Assembly: GCF_009870125.1 (NCBI RefSeq)
Contig: NC_046681.1
Coordinates: 26,248,001 to 26,312,000 of the forward strand
Direction: 5' to 3'
Origin: Drosophila pseudoobscura
Lineage: Eukaryota > Arthropoda > Insecta > Diptera > Drosophilidae
DNA length: 64,000 nucleotides
Part shown: piece after piece, positions 46,801 to 61,000 of the stretch
Position numbering within the stretch: the first letter of the stretch is position 1
Layout of the letters: each line of letters starts with the position of its first letter
Notes under the pieces: generated by a model
The model's database searches: none
Told to the model about the DNA's origin: nothing
The model's input: the letters and a program-made list of their open reading frames with translations, nothing else
Translations under genes and position numbers: made by a program

Positions 46801-49800
46801 TTTTTTTTATAGCCATGCAATATCTTTTTTCATTTCTTGCTTTCCTGTTCGCAGCAGCAACAGCAGTCGGCCGCTGGAGCCTTCCTTCTTCATGCACAGG
46901 GCGCACGAAAAAAAGCGAATGTTCAAATTGAAATACTTTACAAAACTCGTATTTGCTTAGCCTTATCGGCCGCCGTGCAGACCGACACTACACACACACA
47001 CACACGCTTACAGATACACACACCTCAGCAACGACTCTGTCCTGAAGTTTTTCTGCAACTCGCGCTGTTGCTATGTGCCCCCCTGGCCCAGAAGAGGAGG
47101 TGGTGCTGTAACGAGTCGCAAAGGCCTCTACTCTGCGAAAGCCGCCTGCTGCTGGGATATCTGCCTACTATCTGCAAAATGATCAGACCAGAGGATCCTC
47201 TGGCAATAAGGAAGAATAAATCATTAGAAGAAGCTTAAATATAGCGATTACCGTGGAATAGGAAGGGGTTTGAACGGTGATACATGTTGAAGAGCGTGCT
47301 ATAAATAGATATTGGACTCTGTCTTAAACTACTACATATACCCTTTTCATCGCTCCTGAAAACTATAGATTGCTTTGTACACCTTCATATCCCTCACAAG
47401 TAACTGACATTTCTACAAAATTTGTTCTAGAATTTTCTCATCGTGTAGGCTTGTAGTTCTTTAAGCTGTCCAAAACTTATAAAAATGAGATGCGATATGT
47501 TATTTTATATTGAAAGTAATACCTTCCAGACGAAGACATTTTTCAAGAATTGGAATGGATTAGTAATCCCAATCATAGTGTTCAGTTTCAGCCCTAGCTT
47601 GCTCCAACAGCTATTACTATTAGTTTCTTTGGATCATTCCTTTGCACTGTCTTTTGGTCTCAGTCAAGCCATAAAAAATATTCATAAATTTCTTTATTGC
47701 AATCCTCAATGTTTCCCTCCCCCCTTCGAGCTGGGCGAAACCCGAAACCGCTGCGGGAAATCTTGGCTCCTGCGGGGCTAATGGCTTGGCTAACCAACAA
47801 CCATCATCATTACAGGGTTTCTTCTCTTTTTTTGTATTTGGCATTAGCCAATAAGCCAACCCAGATGGTTTTGACCATGGCCTGGACTTGGACTGGACTC
47901 TCGCTAGACTGGATTTTGACTTGCCACAATATCATTAATTTCGTAGCCGCTTGTTGGCTGGCTTTCCCTGGTCTATGCTCTGCTCGCTGCCCACTCATCC
48001 AGCGACTAGTTTTGCCTGTCTCCTGTACTTCAACTGTCCTCCTGGGATGGTATTCCCATGCCCCCACACCCACTTGTGTCCAGGGCTAGAGACTCCTGTC
48101 CTCTGTGGCTGGCCTGCTTTGCTCTTCTCTTGACTCGCTTTTTGCCTTTCCACTAATCCATGAAAATGGTTCTACTCTGTGTGTATCTGTGTGAGTGTGT
48201 GTGTTTGCTAGTGTTCCAACAAAGACACGTTTAAACATCACCCTTCCTCCTTTTCTGGTGCGCTTCGTTTGACTCTTTAATTTTATTTGATTTTTACTGT
48301 AAAGCTCTCGTTCTGTTTGTTTAGGATTTTCGTTTTGGTTCCTTTGTGGGGAGTCCTGGTCTGCTTTTTGGCTACATGAATATTATCCTCATTCTCATCC
48401 AATTTCGTGCTCCTGTAAAACTGTTTAGTCATAGCAAAATATCCTTAGATTTCATTACACCGAAGTTAATCAAGATGCATTTATCTGATCGGGCCAAAAA
48501 AAGGAGCCTAAAAATGTCCTACAATTTACTTTTGTTTGTCATGCCGACCCCGTAGTCATTTATATTGTTTTGATAAGTATGGAAACGCTGCACGATGAAA
48601 AGCAGCACAAATTGATGGGTATGGGTTTTCCCCCATTACACAGAAATTTTCTTATCATTTATTATGAGAGGCCTTTGACAGGTGACAATTTCTTAATGAT
48701 TTGGGTCCAAATACGATTATCAGTGCGGTTTTTATGATGCCATTCGATTGAGATTTTCTATAGTCAGAGAATTTCTGCGGTTTAAATGTGTGGTTTTTTT
48801 GTACTGTCTGTCACATTGATGCCTAGACTCGAGACGCACAAGCGAAATAGAATGAAATTGTGGAATACAGTACTTTAAACCTTTTTAATTAAGAATTAAA
48901 CCCCCTGAATTAATGGGTTGAAAGATTGGGTCTTTTATCAAGGGAGATGTTTAGACAGCATAAACTTTTTCATATTCATAGAATATGTAAAGGAACACTC
49001 TCCATTTCAGAGCCAAACTTTGCTTAGAATCTTCTATCTAGAATTCTTAAACTATGCCTTTTGCCTAAACTTTAACTAAGGAATTCTCTTGAAACTAATT
49101 TTTGGGGTTGTGTCTTTCCATACACACATCTACAGGAATGAATGAATGAATGAATGGCCTCCATAACATACTTTTCCAACTTTGATATCTCTCTTGTGGA
49201 AGTTTTTTCCTTTTGTTTTTTTTTTTTTGCTCGTCGCTGTGGAAACTTTTTGTGAAAAACTTGTCAAAGTTTTTAGTGGAGTTTCATTACTCATCCGGTA
49301 TCTCCCACTCCCCCAGCCTCCCTTTCCATTCCATCACTTTTGAGGTTTTGGCTTTAGGCTGTCGACACGTGCTGTGTGACACGCCCCGTTGTCCCCCATT
49401 CCTCATTGAAGCTTGAATGGTGCAACACATGTTATCTTCCACACCCTCTGTTTGCCCACCTTCTGCTATGAAAAGGGTTTGGGGTGGTATGAATAATTTA
49501 GAAAAAGATATTTCATCATTTTGGGAAATTAACTCAACTTTTCTTGGGGAGTGTTAGAGATTATAATACTTTGGGATGGACATTTAGAGTAGGTGCAGAT
49601 ATCCTTAGTAATCTCGAAATATGTACCTTGGAAATCCAAAGGATATCATTTATCCCACAGCCATAATCCACAAATCTGCTATACAATTTGCATGATAATC
49701 AAAACCCAGTTCTTATGCAAAAATTGGATTTAAAAAAAACTTTTCCATTATTCACCGAAAAAAAAAGGAAATAAAGGATATAAAGGATAAGAATAGAATG

Positions 49801-52098
49801 GATGGATAAGAATGGATAAGAAGAACTGTAGAAGGAAGAGAACACGCAAAAAATGGTTTTCCCTGTGGCATTAAACCTAAAAATAGCCCAAAGAAAAACT
49901 GACGTGATAAAAAAAATAAAGTAAAAAAAGAGAACAGACAAAAAGGAAACTCAAATACACACACACACACACACACAGAGATACGAGTGTACCCAAACGC
50001 AAACAGACACTTACGCAGGAAAAAATTCCACTCTGTTGAATGTACAAAGAAAAAGTACAGATAGGACAGATGTACAGACATGCCCCATAAGAAATGTTAA
50101 TGGTGGCCTGTTGAACAAGCCAAAAGCAACAGTGGCAGCGCAGTCCTAGCTAGCAGAGGCAGAAGAGCAGAGAAATCAAAGCTACAAGAGGCAGAAGCAG
50201 GAGAAGCTTTGCCGGCAAAAGAAGCAGCAGAGAGCAGAGCAGAGGAACCTTCACCGGCAAAATAAGTAGAAGCAGCGGCAGAACAGACTCCAAACTAACA
50301 GAATTCTCTGAGCGAACACAGCATCCTCTCGAGCTATAAAATTCACTCAAGCCCAGTCAAGCGCAAGCTCGTTGAGATATTAAAAGAGAACAAGAGAGAG
50401 GGAGCAATGGCAGCAAATTAAAGCTAGTCAAGCATAACGGCGACGTCATATTGCGCTGATGGGCAGAAGAGAGAGCTCCAGCGCCAGAGAGGAAGGGTGG
50501 TTGGACAGAGATGGAGTTTCAGAGAGGGGGAGTAACCGAAAGAATGGAGATAGAGAGAGCTGGGACATCTGAGCCGACGGAGATGGTGCCAGAAAGAGCG
50601 GAATAGTGATTGCCAGAGCAGAAGCTAGAGAGAGGAGGGGTGATTGTACCGACACTGGAGATGGTGCATGATGAGTGGTAAGCTTTTTCCAGCGCTAGTT
50701 TAATATACGCAATATGCTGCCATGGGGGCTTGTCGCAGGGAGAAGGAAATGGGATGGAGTGGAAGGGGCACTGCGGCAGGGAGTCGAAAATCTGCGACTG
50801 TTGATGGTGTTGTGCTGTACCACCCACTCACTGATACACGCCTACGCAAATGTACACACAACTTGGAGTACATAGAACAGGCACAGTGGGAAATAACAGC
50901 AATACCATGTGTGAAAGCCAGGAGACCTAGATTTGTGCATTTAATGTGTAAATTGTATTACTTAGATCTGTCAAATTATGATCATTGTTGATTGAGATTA
51001 AAGGGTTGCTGCTAAGTGCTATGAGCTTCCTTTGAACTTCCTCAACATGTTTTCTTTGTCGAAGTCTTTGTTATACCATTTTACGATATTCTCTTGAAAC
51101 CAGATCATCATTCTATTTACCCACATACCACCAGTGAAATCATATTTGACTACAAATGCTATAAAAACCAATTCAAAGGGTAGGTAGGATAGGTAGGGAT
51201 GAAAGTGGTTTCTATAGATCTATGAACTTGTTTCATTGAAATTCCTTTGTATATTCATTTTTTTATAATCTCTAGTATGTTCCATTGTCCTTCCTTATTA
51301 CTCATGTACACACACTCGCATGATTCACTCAACTCCACTCCCCATGTCCTTCTTCCCTTCAATTGCTCGTCGAAGCGAAGCTTGCGCGCTCTTTTTTTTG
51401 TCGCAAAAGCTTTGAAGCGCCTGCGCCGGCTAAAGTGTCGACTGTCGGCCGGCTGCCCGATGGAGAGCCGAACGAACCATGACCATGCCAAAGGATGAAA
51501 TATTAAAGGCGGCAGGCAGGAGCAGGAAAGCGTTGTTGAAGCTGTTCGGGCTGTGGGGGGGCTGTGTACACCACAAAATTTCAACAGCAGCAGGCAGGAG
51601 GCAGTCAGCATCCCCATGTGCTTTTTCCGATCTCTCTCTCTTACTCTCTATCCTTGACGTTCGCAGAAGTGTGCGTGGCGTATATGTATGCGTGTGAAAC
51701 AAAGCGTAAATGTGAATGACAGCGCGCGGCGGCGGAACGTTGTGGAATTGTGCGGAACACATCGCAATACAAATTAGAAAAGTTCGGCGCTTGGCGGCTT
51801 TCCCGTCTCATTCCCCTATCTATCCTTTCCCCTCACCTTTTTCTACTCCGTGTGTCCTTCCACTAATAGCCATCTTTGTTTTTGCCTTTTTGACAGCTAT
51901 GCACGAGGTCGCAGCAGAAGCTTTAGCAGGCGGCAGATGACGACGACTACAACGACACCACATGGCGGCAAGGCACCAATACAACACACAGGATACGGCC
52001 AACAGGATATTAAGGCACGCAGCAAAATAAACAGGACCTAGACCTCCTCCAACCGTGGACCCAGAGAAAGGAGCCTATCGGTAGGACTAAGCAAACAA
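43896..52098. other. Large stretch without recognised genes; GAGA/TC-rich islands
   Basis: Contains CAA/CAG-rich DNA (44770-44880), inverted GA and TC tracts (45560-45580, 45712-45735), TG repeats near 46096-46120, AATG repeats (49136-49155), AC repeats (49957-49979) and a purine-rich stretch (50150-50640). Two short basic open frames (from ATG 45971, MERRRKQ..., and from ATG 46303, MECRRKR...) are noted but not called as genes. The 3' end probably includes the 5' UTR and promoter of grapes: a CTTTTTGACAG acceptor lies near 51897. Confidence 0.45.
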
Positions 52099-55000
52099 AT
52101 GGCGGCTTTCATGGCAGGAGCAGCAACAGCCGCCGGGGGAGCGGGAGCCGGTGCCGGAGCCACTCGGGAATTTGTCGAGGGCTGGACACTGGCCCAGACC
52201 CTGGGCGAGGGCGCCTATGGCGAGTAAGTTACCATCCGAAAAATTTCATCAATTTTTGGCATCACTTTGGGCTCGTGTGTGTGAGTGTGTGAGTGTGTGT
52301 CCGTGTGTGTACTCGTGGATTCAGATGTGTGTGGGTCGAAGTCAATAAACCGGAAATGCTTCTGCCGCAGAGCAGTGGCAAAAAAACGAACGAACTGTAA
52401 CTGAAACTGAAACGCACTTTTCCGGCGTATTCCCGCTGTATACGACGACTGCTGCTGATGTGCCCCCTGCCGGGCAGGCGCCGCACTGCGCATGTCCCAT
52501 GGCGGCGGCATCCTGACATCCCGCCGCCGAAACGGGGAACACGGCACTGCCACACGGACCAGTCGCTGCACAGACGACACCGAACCGAGTTGCAAGTGCA
52601 GCAATGCAGTTTCCCCGATTTGTTGCAATAGCTAATCCCTGCGCTTTATCTCCTTACTTCCCTTTTCTGTGTGGCTGTGTGGAAATGCAGAGTGAAGCTG
52701 CTCATCAATCGGCAGACGGGCGAAGCTGTGGCCATGAAGATGGTGGATCTAAAAAAGCATCCGGATGCCGTCACATCGGTGCGGAAGGAGGTATGCATCC
52801 AAAAGATGCTCCAGGACACACACATTCTCCGCTTCTTTGGCAAGCGCTCGCAAGGCAGTGTGGAGTACATTTTCCTGGAATATGCCGCCGGCGGAGAGCT
52901 ATTCGATCGAATTGGTGAGTACGGAATAGAAGTGGGATTTTAAAATGCTTAACTCGGATTTCAGGTATCAATGATATACCGGTTGTATATAGGCACATAG
53001 TGGAAAAGATAAAAAACCTGCTGTTTCTGTTTTTTTTTTATTAAATTTACCGTTTTTTTGCCCCCGATAATATGGAAAATGTTTAATCTAATTCATGGAA
53101 AACATTAAAATTGTATGTATAGTTTGAAGTTCGATATATGTACATATTTTTGGGAATTTATTTTATACAAACACCTAATCGTTGGTGCCGAATGGTATCT
53201 GTGCGAGTCATCTATTCGCTTAGGGGAAATTTGTACAGCGAATCAATGTTATCATCATGCCTCACTCGACCAATCTGCACAAGTGGAGCAAGGATGCGTA
53301 ACGCACATAAATTTCAATGGTTAAAGGCAGTGACATTTTTTCGAACCACGAAATCTCAGCATCGTCTTGGTCGTAAATTGAGAGCGTACAAATCTACAAA
53401 TAGAATCCGTTTGCATTTAAAAAAGTCCACCCGCCACTGGTTTTCAGCACTCAAAATTTATTTAATTTAATGCCTTGATTAAAGTATCATTTTATTCTAA
53501 GGCAATAAATGTTCTTCCAGATTTACTTTGCGATTTTCTCACACCGTTCTTAAATTCTAAACAGACACGGTTTAATAAAAGCACAATAAAACTAGAACTA
53601 AAACTTTGAAACCCCCTTTGACTTGACATTCAACGCCCATTTAAATGCCATTAAAAAGACAGCTCGAATGGCTAGATTGAAACTGAAATTTCATGGCCAA
53701 AACCAATCTTCTTCTATCTTTGGATAGTTTCCAAAACCAAAGTGAAATCCCACTTGCACCACAAACCAAAACAGTAGTCAAACTGTTTTTTGTGTATTAC
53801 AAAAGCCTGTTGGAGAAACTACTTAAAGTTTGTTGGCCACTCAACTGGCTATAAGCCCGAATTTCGCATAAAACTTTGCCAAATAACGACGCAGCAACAA
53901 GAATCCAATAACATAAATGATCCCTCAAAGCGGTTACCAGAGAGACCACACAGAAAACGAGACTGTCTTGAAAAGAGGACTGCATCTTTCCGAGTGGACT
54001 GCTCATTAGACTCGGGGTTTACCAGCCATTCGGATGATGTGTGTCCTAGAATCCTTATGTGTCCACACAAAACCTAACAATCCGTGCAACCCACACAAAC
54101 AGCAGACAACAGACAACAGACAGCAGACAGCTGGACAGACAGCTCAGAGTTATGGAAGAATACTCGTACTCGACTCGTGGAGTAGACACATGCCAAAACC
54201 CATATAGACGTCGGCCCCAGACGCAAATATGCCAATATGTGAATCCAGAAAAATGTCACAGACATACGACAAGCGGAGGAGGATTGATGTGGCATGGATG
54301 GAAAACACATTCCAAAAACCAGTTGGGAGCGGGGTGGTGGGCCACCGACAAATCACATTGACAAGATACAGATCTTGATTACAGAGGAGGGGTTCGTCCC
54401 TCCCTCTTTTGGCCTGCCTGCCACTTGCAATGACAATTTGCCAAAAACAGACGGAAGGGAATGTGGCACAGAGAGAGAATATTAGTGGGGGAGGAGTAGT
54501 AGGTGCAAAGTTCGTGGCATTTTCATAAATATTAACAACTTGGCAAAAGGTCAGCGCGTACTATTCGTATCAGAGGGATGATAAGGCAGAGACTGCGAGA
54601 GAGAGAGAGAGGGGGGAAGAGAGAAAATGGTCTCCCACTAATGGAAGTGGCATCCTTGCACTGATTGCCACCTCATACCTCATTTTCCTTCTCCTATTCC
54701 CAATCACACCGTCATCGTCATTGTACTTTCCATCATACTCGTCCTGCTACTGTGTTTGTATCTGTGTGGGATGGGCAATAGGAGGGGGATGTGTCGGTAC
54801 GGTTGCATTGGGGAGCTAGTGCAATAATCAATGTGGCAGCCATATTTAGTCCCTTGCTGCTAAGCCATTTTTAATTATATCTAGTGATGAGAGCGTGGGC
54901 CATCTACCATGAGTGGTACAGTGAGAGAGAGAGAGAGAGATCAAAGCAAAATTCATAAATTATGTGTGGTGTTAATAATTATATATTTTTTTTTTCCGGG

Positions 55001-58000
55001 AAAGGGGTTGCCTACATAGGGCCATTAATATTTTTACTGACTAATATCAAAAACAATGGAATCAACTAGATGTCGCATGCGCTAGCAAAAATTTTCTTTG
55101 GTTACATGAAACACGACAATCATTGGCTTGATAAAATGTGTGTATTTCCTAAGTGCAACTAAACTTCAAATTAATCCTCTTTCTTTTAAAAATCAGTCTA
55201 ATTGCACCATATATGTATTTACATACATATGTGCGTCGGCCTTAGAGATCTATCCGTTAACAGAAGCATCATTGAATACTTAATCATCCGATATTCCTGT
55301 TAGTCACGAGCTTTCATCACAAGCTTCTGAATCGGTATCACTTGCATCTCTCTTTCTCGCTCTCTCGTCCTCATTGGATGTGGTCTAGCGCCTGTTGGGC
55401 AGGCAACAAAAAGTCTTTTTTTTTAGGGAGAAGGAAGAGAGGGCATGGCATGGCATGGAGTGCCATGAATGGGTTGCCATAAATAGGTTCAATATGCAAA
55501 TGGAACATAATGGAAAGGCACACACACATTTACTGCCCACTCACTGCACTCTCCCAGAAACAGATGTGATGTCCTTTCGCCCCGCCTGTGATGCGTGTGT
55601 GCGTACGAGTGTGTGTGTGTGTTTAATTGTGTCTGTTTGCACAGAAATGCATTCATTAAGCTTATACCCACCCAGAGATGAAAGAGACAGCGAGGAGTAG
55701 CAGGAGCAGAAGGACATATAGATTCTGAACCTATTTGGTCATTCACTCAATCGGCACGTCCTTTCCTGGGGAGGGGGAGAGCGTCGAAGCCCCTGCCCTG
55801 CTGGTGGAGTATGATATATAAATTATACTTCAATTACAAATGAAATTTTCGAATAATTTCCCCATCATAAATGTGGCGGCCCCGTGATTGGAGCAAAAGG
55901 ACATGGTCGGTAGCCTCCTTCCTCTTTTCTCTCGCTTTATGAAATGCAATTAATTATGCTAAAATGTTACTGACATGCAATTTTATAGCTTTCATCTGCT
56001 GACAGTGCCTGTCCCGTCACCATCATCATCATGATCATCTGAGGCGTATTTTCAGCGACTTCATTTCGTCCTTGTGAAATGTATGCAAATTATGTGTTTT
56101 TGTTGTTGGCACTGGTGGCAATGCCACTCCAGCTTAAAGTCAGTCAATATTCTACACTTAAACAGATACATATATGTATATGCAGAAGATTCTCACTCGT
56201 TTCCATTTAATTTTAACCCGCAAAGAGTTGTGCAAATGGCGCCAGCATCAGCAGAGCATCAGGATGGCAGGAAACAGCCAACATGCCACATGATAAATGA
56301 ATGGCAAACAATGTGCCACACACTCTCTCTCTCTCTCTCTCTGTGTGTGCCACACGCCACACGGAATGCTGACAACAACGAGAGTAGGATGCCATGCCAG
56401 CAGCTTATAGATGGGGGCCATGAACGAGTCCCTGATGGTCTCGGGGAGGGTGTACACCTGTTATAACTTTATCTTTTTCCCTGTAAACTTTTCAGGTATT
56501 ACAAATTGAGAGTGACAAGAAGCCAACCAACTGAAGGGATAGACAGGGAAAACCGAGAGGGAAAAGCAGGTGGAAATGTCTGGAGGAAGACTATCAAAAA
56601 TAAGCAAAATGTCCAACATTTCTCAGGAAATTCTATAAAAATGGAGAAAAATGATTACCTAGAAGTTTTTATTTTTATATTCACTAAAGTGTGTATATAT
56701 TTACAGTTTTTCTAAGTATATATAGAGTGGAAAAAGGTAGAGATTGTGGGGGGTTTCCAAGTAGTTTTCATGCTGTTGAACACGGAATTTATTCAATAAA
56801 AGTTTTTATTTCGTTACTGCAAGTGGAATCCAGAGTCTAAGAAATAATACCAGTATAAGGATAATTTTATTTAAACGTTGTTGGATTTTTTGTGGAAAAA
56901 TACTTCGGAATATAAATCTTCTGAGGATCTATAGAAGATCCATTACCGAATCAGAGTAAAGAGAACTTTGCAGCAAGTTAAATTAATGACAATTAAATTT
57001 ATGCTCCTTAAGGAGATAAAGAGATAACTAAAGTAATTCATATTTTGAGCATTTAATTGGAATGAATTTCCCAACTAATTTGTAACCATAGAAAGTGGTT
57101 AAATCCTCATGAACTTTCAAAGAATTTAAGCGAATTAAGCTAACGGACCAGGCCACAACCTTCCTGAGTCAATAGATGGCAATTTTCTTTAAAAAGTAGA
57201 GCGTCGCCTGAAGGCCAAAAACTTTAACAGAGTTTGCGGAGCGAGTTTTCCCTTAATCTAAGTTAATTACTGTGAAGCTTTTGCAACCCAAGAAGCCCAA
57301 AAGGTAATCCATTTTCCAAAGGAAATCGAACGTTTTTGCACCAGCAAACAGTATTTAATCCCAGCCACTTGAATTCCTCTCTTGAAGCTCAAGTTTTTCC
57401 AATGTTTTCCTCCCTTGCTGTTCTCTATCAAAGCTACACTCGAATGAATGATAGACAATTAAAATTGTAGAAACTTCTGGAATTTTCTGTTTGCACAAAA
57501 CTTTGCATCAACTTTTTTTTATGCAAATAGAAAAAAAAACCACTACCTTTCCAGGGCTACTGTTTTGCCTTTAAAGGGTTTCCGTTTCGTTTTTGTTCAT
57601 TGGGAAAACTATAAAATTCAATCAATATGGAAAATTCCATCAAGTCCGTCCATTGAAAATGTCTAAACATAATTTTGCTCTTTGCCTTTGAGGGGAGTCG
57701 AGTCGAGTCAATGGCAATGGTAAAAAAAGCAAAATCAATAAGCAACAAAATGATGGGAATTGTGGGGCTAAAGATATGGGAATGGAGACTCATCCGAGCA
57801 GGATGCAGCAGGATAGGATGTTCAGGGACCTGCCTTTGACAGTCAATCAGGTGAACGGAGGGACAGGAGGAAATACAATCTGTCTAGCTTTTACGAGTAG
57901 TTCCCTCAGCTGAAGACTTTTTCTCTTGAGGTTTTTCTAGTATTTTCCATCCATCTCTCGTATCTGTCTTTCTGATTATGTCGTTTGAGAGCTGAGTTGG

Positions 58001-61000
58001 AAGGCGAAAATGCTGCACTTCCGAGTGCAAGACTTGTTGGGTTTTTAGCTCCTTACGTGAGACCTTCTAATGCTCGGAAAAAGAAACAAACCCCGAGAGT
58101 TGAGAGAGAGAGAGGGAGAGAGAGAAATCTCAACAGGTAAAAGTGGAAACTAAACAAACATTTTGGACGCATTGTTTGTGTCCAGAGGCTTTGATTAAAA
58201 TTTCATAAAACTGTTGATTGCATTTTTGTACGACCCATTGTCGTTGTTGCTGTTGTTTTTGGTGTTCTACTAGACGAGAGGCCGTGGCTAAGCCCATAAA
58301 TCCTTTAGACACGCACAGCATGCAGGCAGCCAGGATGTGGCAGGATACAGGCAGAAGGATGATGCTCTCGCTCGCATTACATTTGTTTTTCCACCTGCCC
58401 TGTCTGACCCCTGACCGGGGCACGGCACCCGGGTTTTGTGCTCTACTGCACATATTTTCCATTTTCAGTTTTTGCGTGTCTCTCGAGAGGAAAACACATA
58501 CGTATAGGGATAGAGGATACACTCTCGAAAAGAGAGAACGTGCGAGGCGAGGCGGTTGAAGCATAAATTCCATTTTTTAAATGTGTCACAAAATTTAATT
58601 CAATTTCCGTGACATCTTTTTGCTACTTCGCCTGACTGACACCATTTAACCACCTCTTAAACTGCACATTTATACCGAGTAGTATTTATTATAACGTATT
58701 TTGTTTGCATTTTTCTTTTGCAGAACCCGATGTGGGAATGCCGCAACATGAGGCCCAGCGCTATTTCACCCAACTCCTGTCCGGACTGAACTATCTGCAT
58801 CAGCGTGGCATTGCCCATCGTGATCTCAAGCCGGAGAATCTGCTGCTGGACGAGCATGACAATGTGAAGATCTCCGACTTTGGCATGGCCACCATGTTTA
58901 GGTATTAGGTACAACGAAATCGAATTTCAAGGAAACATCTGACAAAACAAAAACAGACCCCGAAACTCCCATTTGGTTTTGGGAGAATAATTGATGATGG
59001 TAGAAGTATAGAACAGGATGGTCTTGTTTGCTTAAAGATTGTGTAGGTCTGCAGCATTCATCTCGTAAGGAAAACAATATATTGTTTCTGGGAATCCATA
59101 TGCCATAGATTTGTTTTCTTAGATTTGGTTTACCATAGATTTATCTTCTCAGATAATGCTGGAACTCGGAAACAAAGTAAAAGCTGGGGACATGTAAATA
59201 GTTGCCTGTAGATAAATTCCTATAAAAGTAGTCTAATCATGATGAAAGGAATGTTTGAACATCCTGCTTCAGAAATGAAGCCTTTCCCTTTGACGAATTT
59301 GAACCTTTTGTTAATTTTCACTAAATATAAAAGATCCCAACGGAGCTCATATGTGATTCTTTTGTAACAAAAAACTAATACCAGCATTCAACATGATATA
59401 AAGACATGTCCATTTGTTTAGGTTTAAGATGACAGAAACAATCGGTCTTGAACTCTGATTTAAAAATACCTTTATGTGCGCCAAAAAGGTTCATTTCAAG
59501 CATGAAAGAACTATTGAGAAAATGAATAATGCCCCTTCAGGGGGTACTACATATATCTAGCATGGAAAATCCATTAGCGCGGCCACTGACTGACCAGGAA
59601 AGAAAAGTTTTTGGGCGAAAATGAACCAACAAACAGAATTGTTAATTGAAAAACCCCCAAGGATTTGCTGCCCTGAGGCTAAAACAGAAACTCAATTTTG
59701 CTAATTGCACTGCTGCTTCTGCTTTGGACTGTGCTAATAATGTGTAAAAGTGCAGATGGGGGGAAAGTGCTGAAAAATTGAAGCATAAATAATTATTTCT
59801 AGTTCAACTTTTTGTCAAATCATCGTTTCTGCACCATAAAGCTCATGTGTTTACACTCCAACTGGAGCTTGAGGCAGTCTTATCTCTCATATCTTTGTTC
59901 TTCTTTGCTTTTGGCTTCTCTTTTAGCCTACGCTTGAGAAATTTTCTGTTGCTATGCAGTTTTCGATGGTTAAACGAGGCAGATAATATGCAAACAGATC
60001 TTGTAGATTTTTTGATTGAGGATAGAGAATTTCAGGGACAGCATGTTGTAGAAAAATATCACACCTACTTTGATCTCTCCGCTTTAAGCGTACCCAAAAT
60101 GCTTATGCTTACTCGTTTAGCCCATGCTCGGGAAGCCTGCACTAGAATAGATAAGGAGAAGCTTACACACACACACCTACATACAAACACAATCACACGA
60201 AAGATCACGAAGACTAACTTATTCTCTTTTTTCTCTTCTTCACATGTTCCTTTCTGCGCTTTTGCTGATGGCGCTTCGCTACCTCTGCTCTGTTCGTCAT
60301 TTCCGCCAAGCAGATGCAAGGGAAAGGAGCGACTGTTGGACAAACGTTGCGGCACTTTGCCGTATGTGGCCCCAGAGGTGCTCCTGAAGCCGTATCATGC
60401 ACAGCCTGCGGATATTTGGTCATGTGGCGTCATACTGGTCACAATGCTGGCAGGAGGTAAGTGCAAATCAGGTGGAAACAAGTGATATAACCGTCAGTTT
60501 GCGTGTTTCGTGTGGAAAAAACACTGTTTAATGCACCGTTTAATTTTTTTGACCAAGTTTTATAATTTTGTGCACCGAAACATTATAAATCAAAAGAATG
60601 TGACAGGAACAGTTTCAAATTTGAAGCATATTTGTCTCGCTCGCTCGCCCGCACGTTCTCGCCTGCCTTGCTTTCCGTTCTCTGTCACACACGCATCATC
60701 ATCGGCTAAGCTCCTCTCGCATCGTCACGCCACGCATCTCGTCTCGCTTTCATCTAACGGGATCCATATACATATGTACATATACGCACATGCATATGTA
60801 TTATCGTTATTTTTTTTTTTGTGTTTGTGTTTCACTTCTCTATCTCTCTCCCATTCGCTGTCTGTCGACTTCCATGCACTTTTTGTTCTCCTTTAATTTT
60901 TGCTGTTTCTTTGGTATTCTAGCTGTAGATTGTTTTTTGCACATTGTATATCATCTAAAGCTTTTATACCAAAGCTCCAGCTTAAATTGCTTAACAACGC

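Noticed and set aside
59847..60485. 212-codon open frame in grp intron 3
   Set aside because: Intron read-through into grp exon 4; only the last third is real coding sequence.
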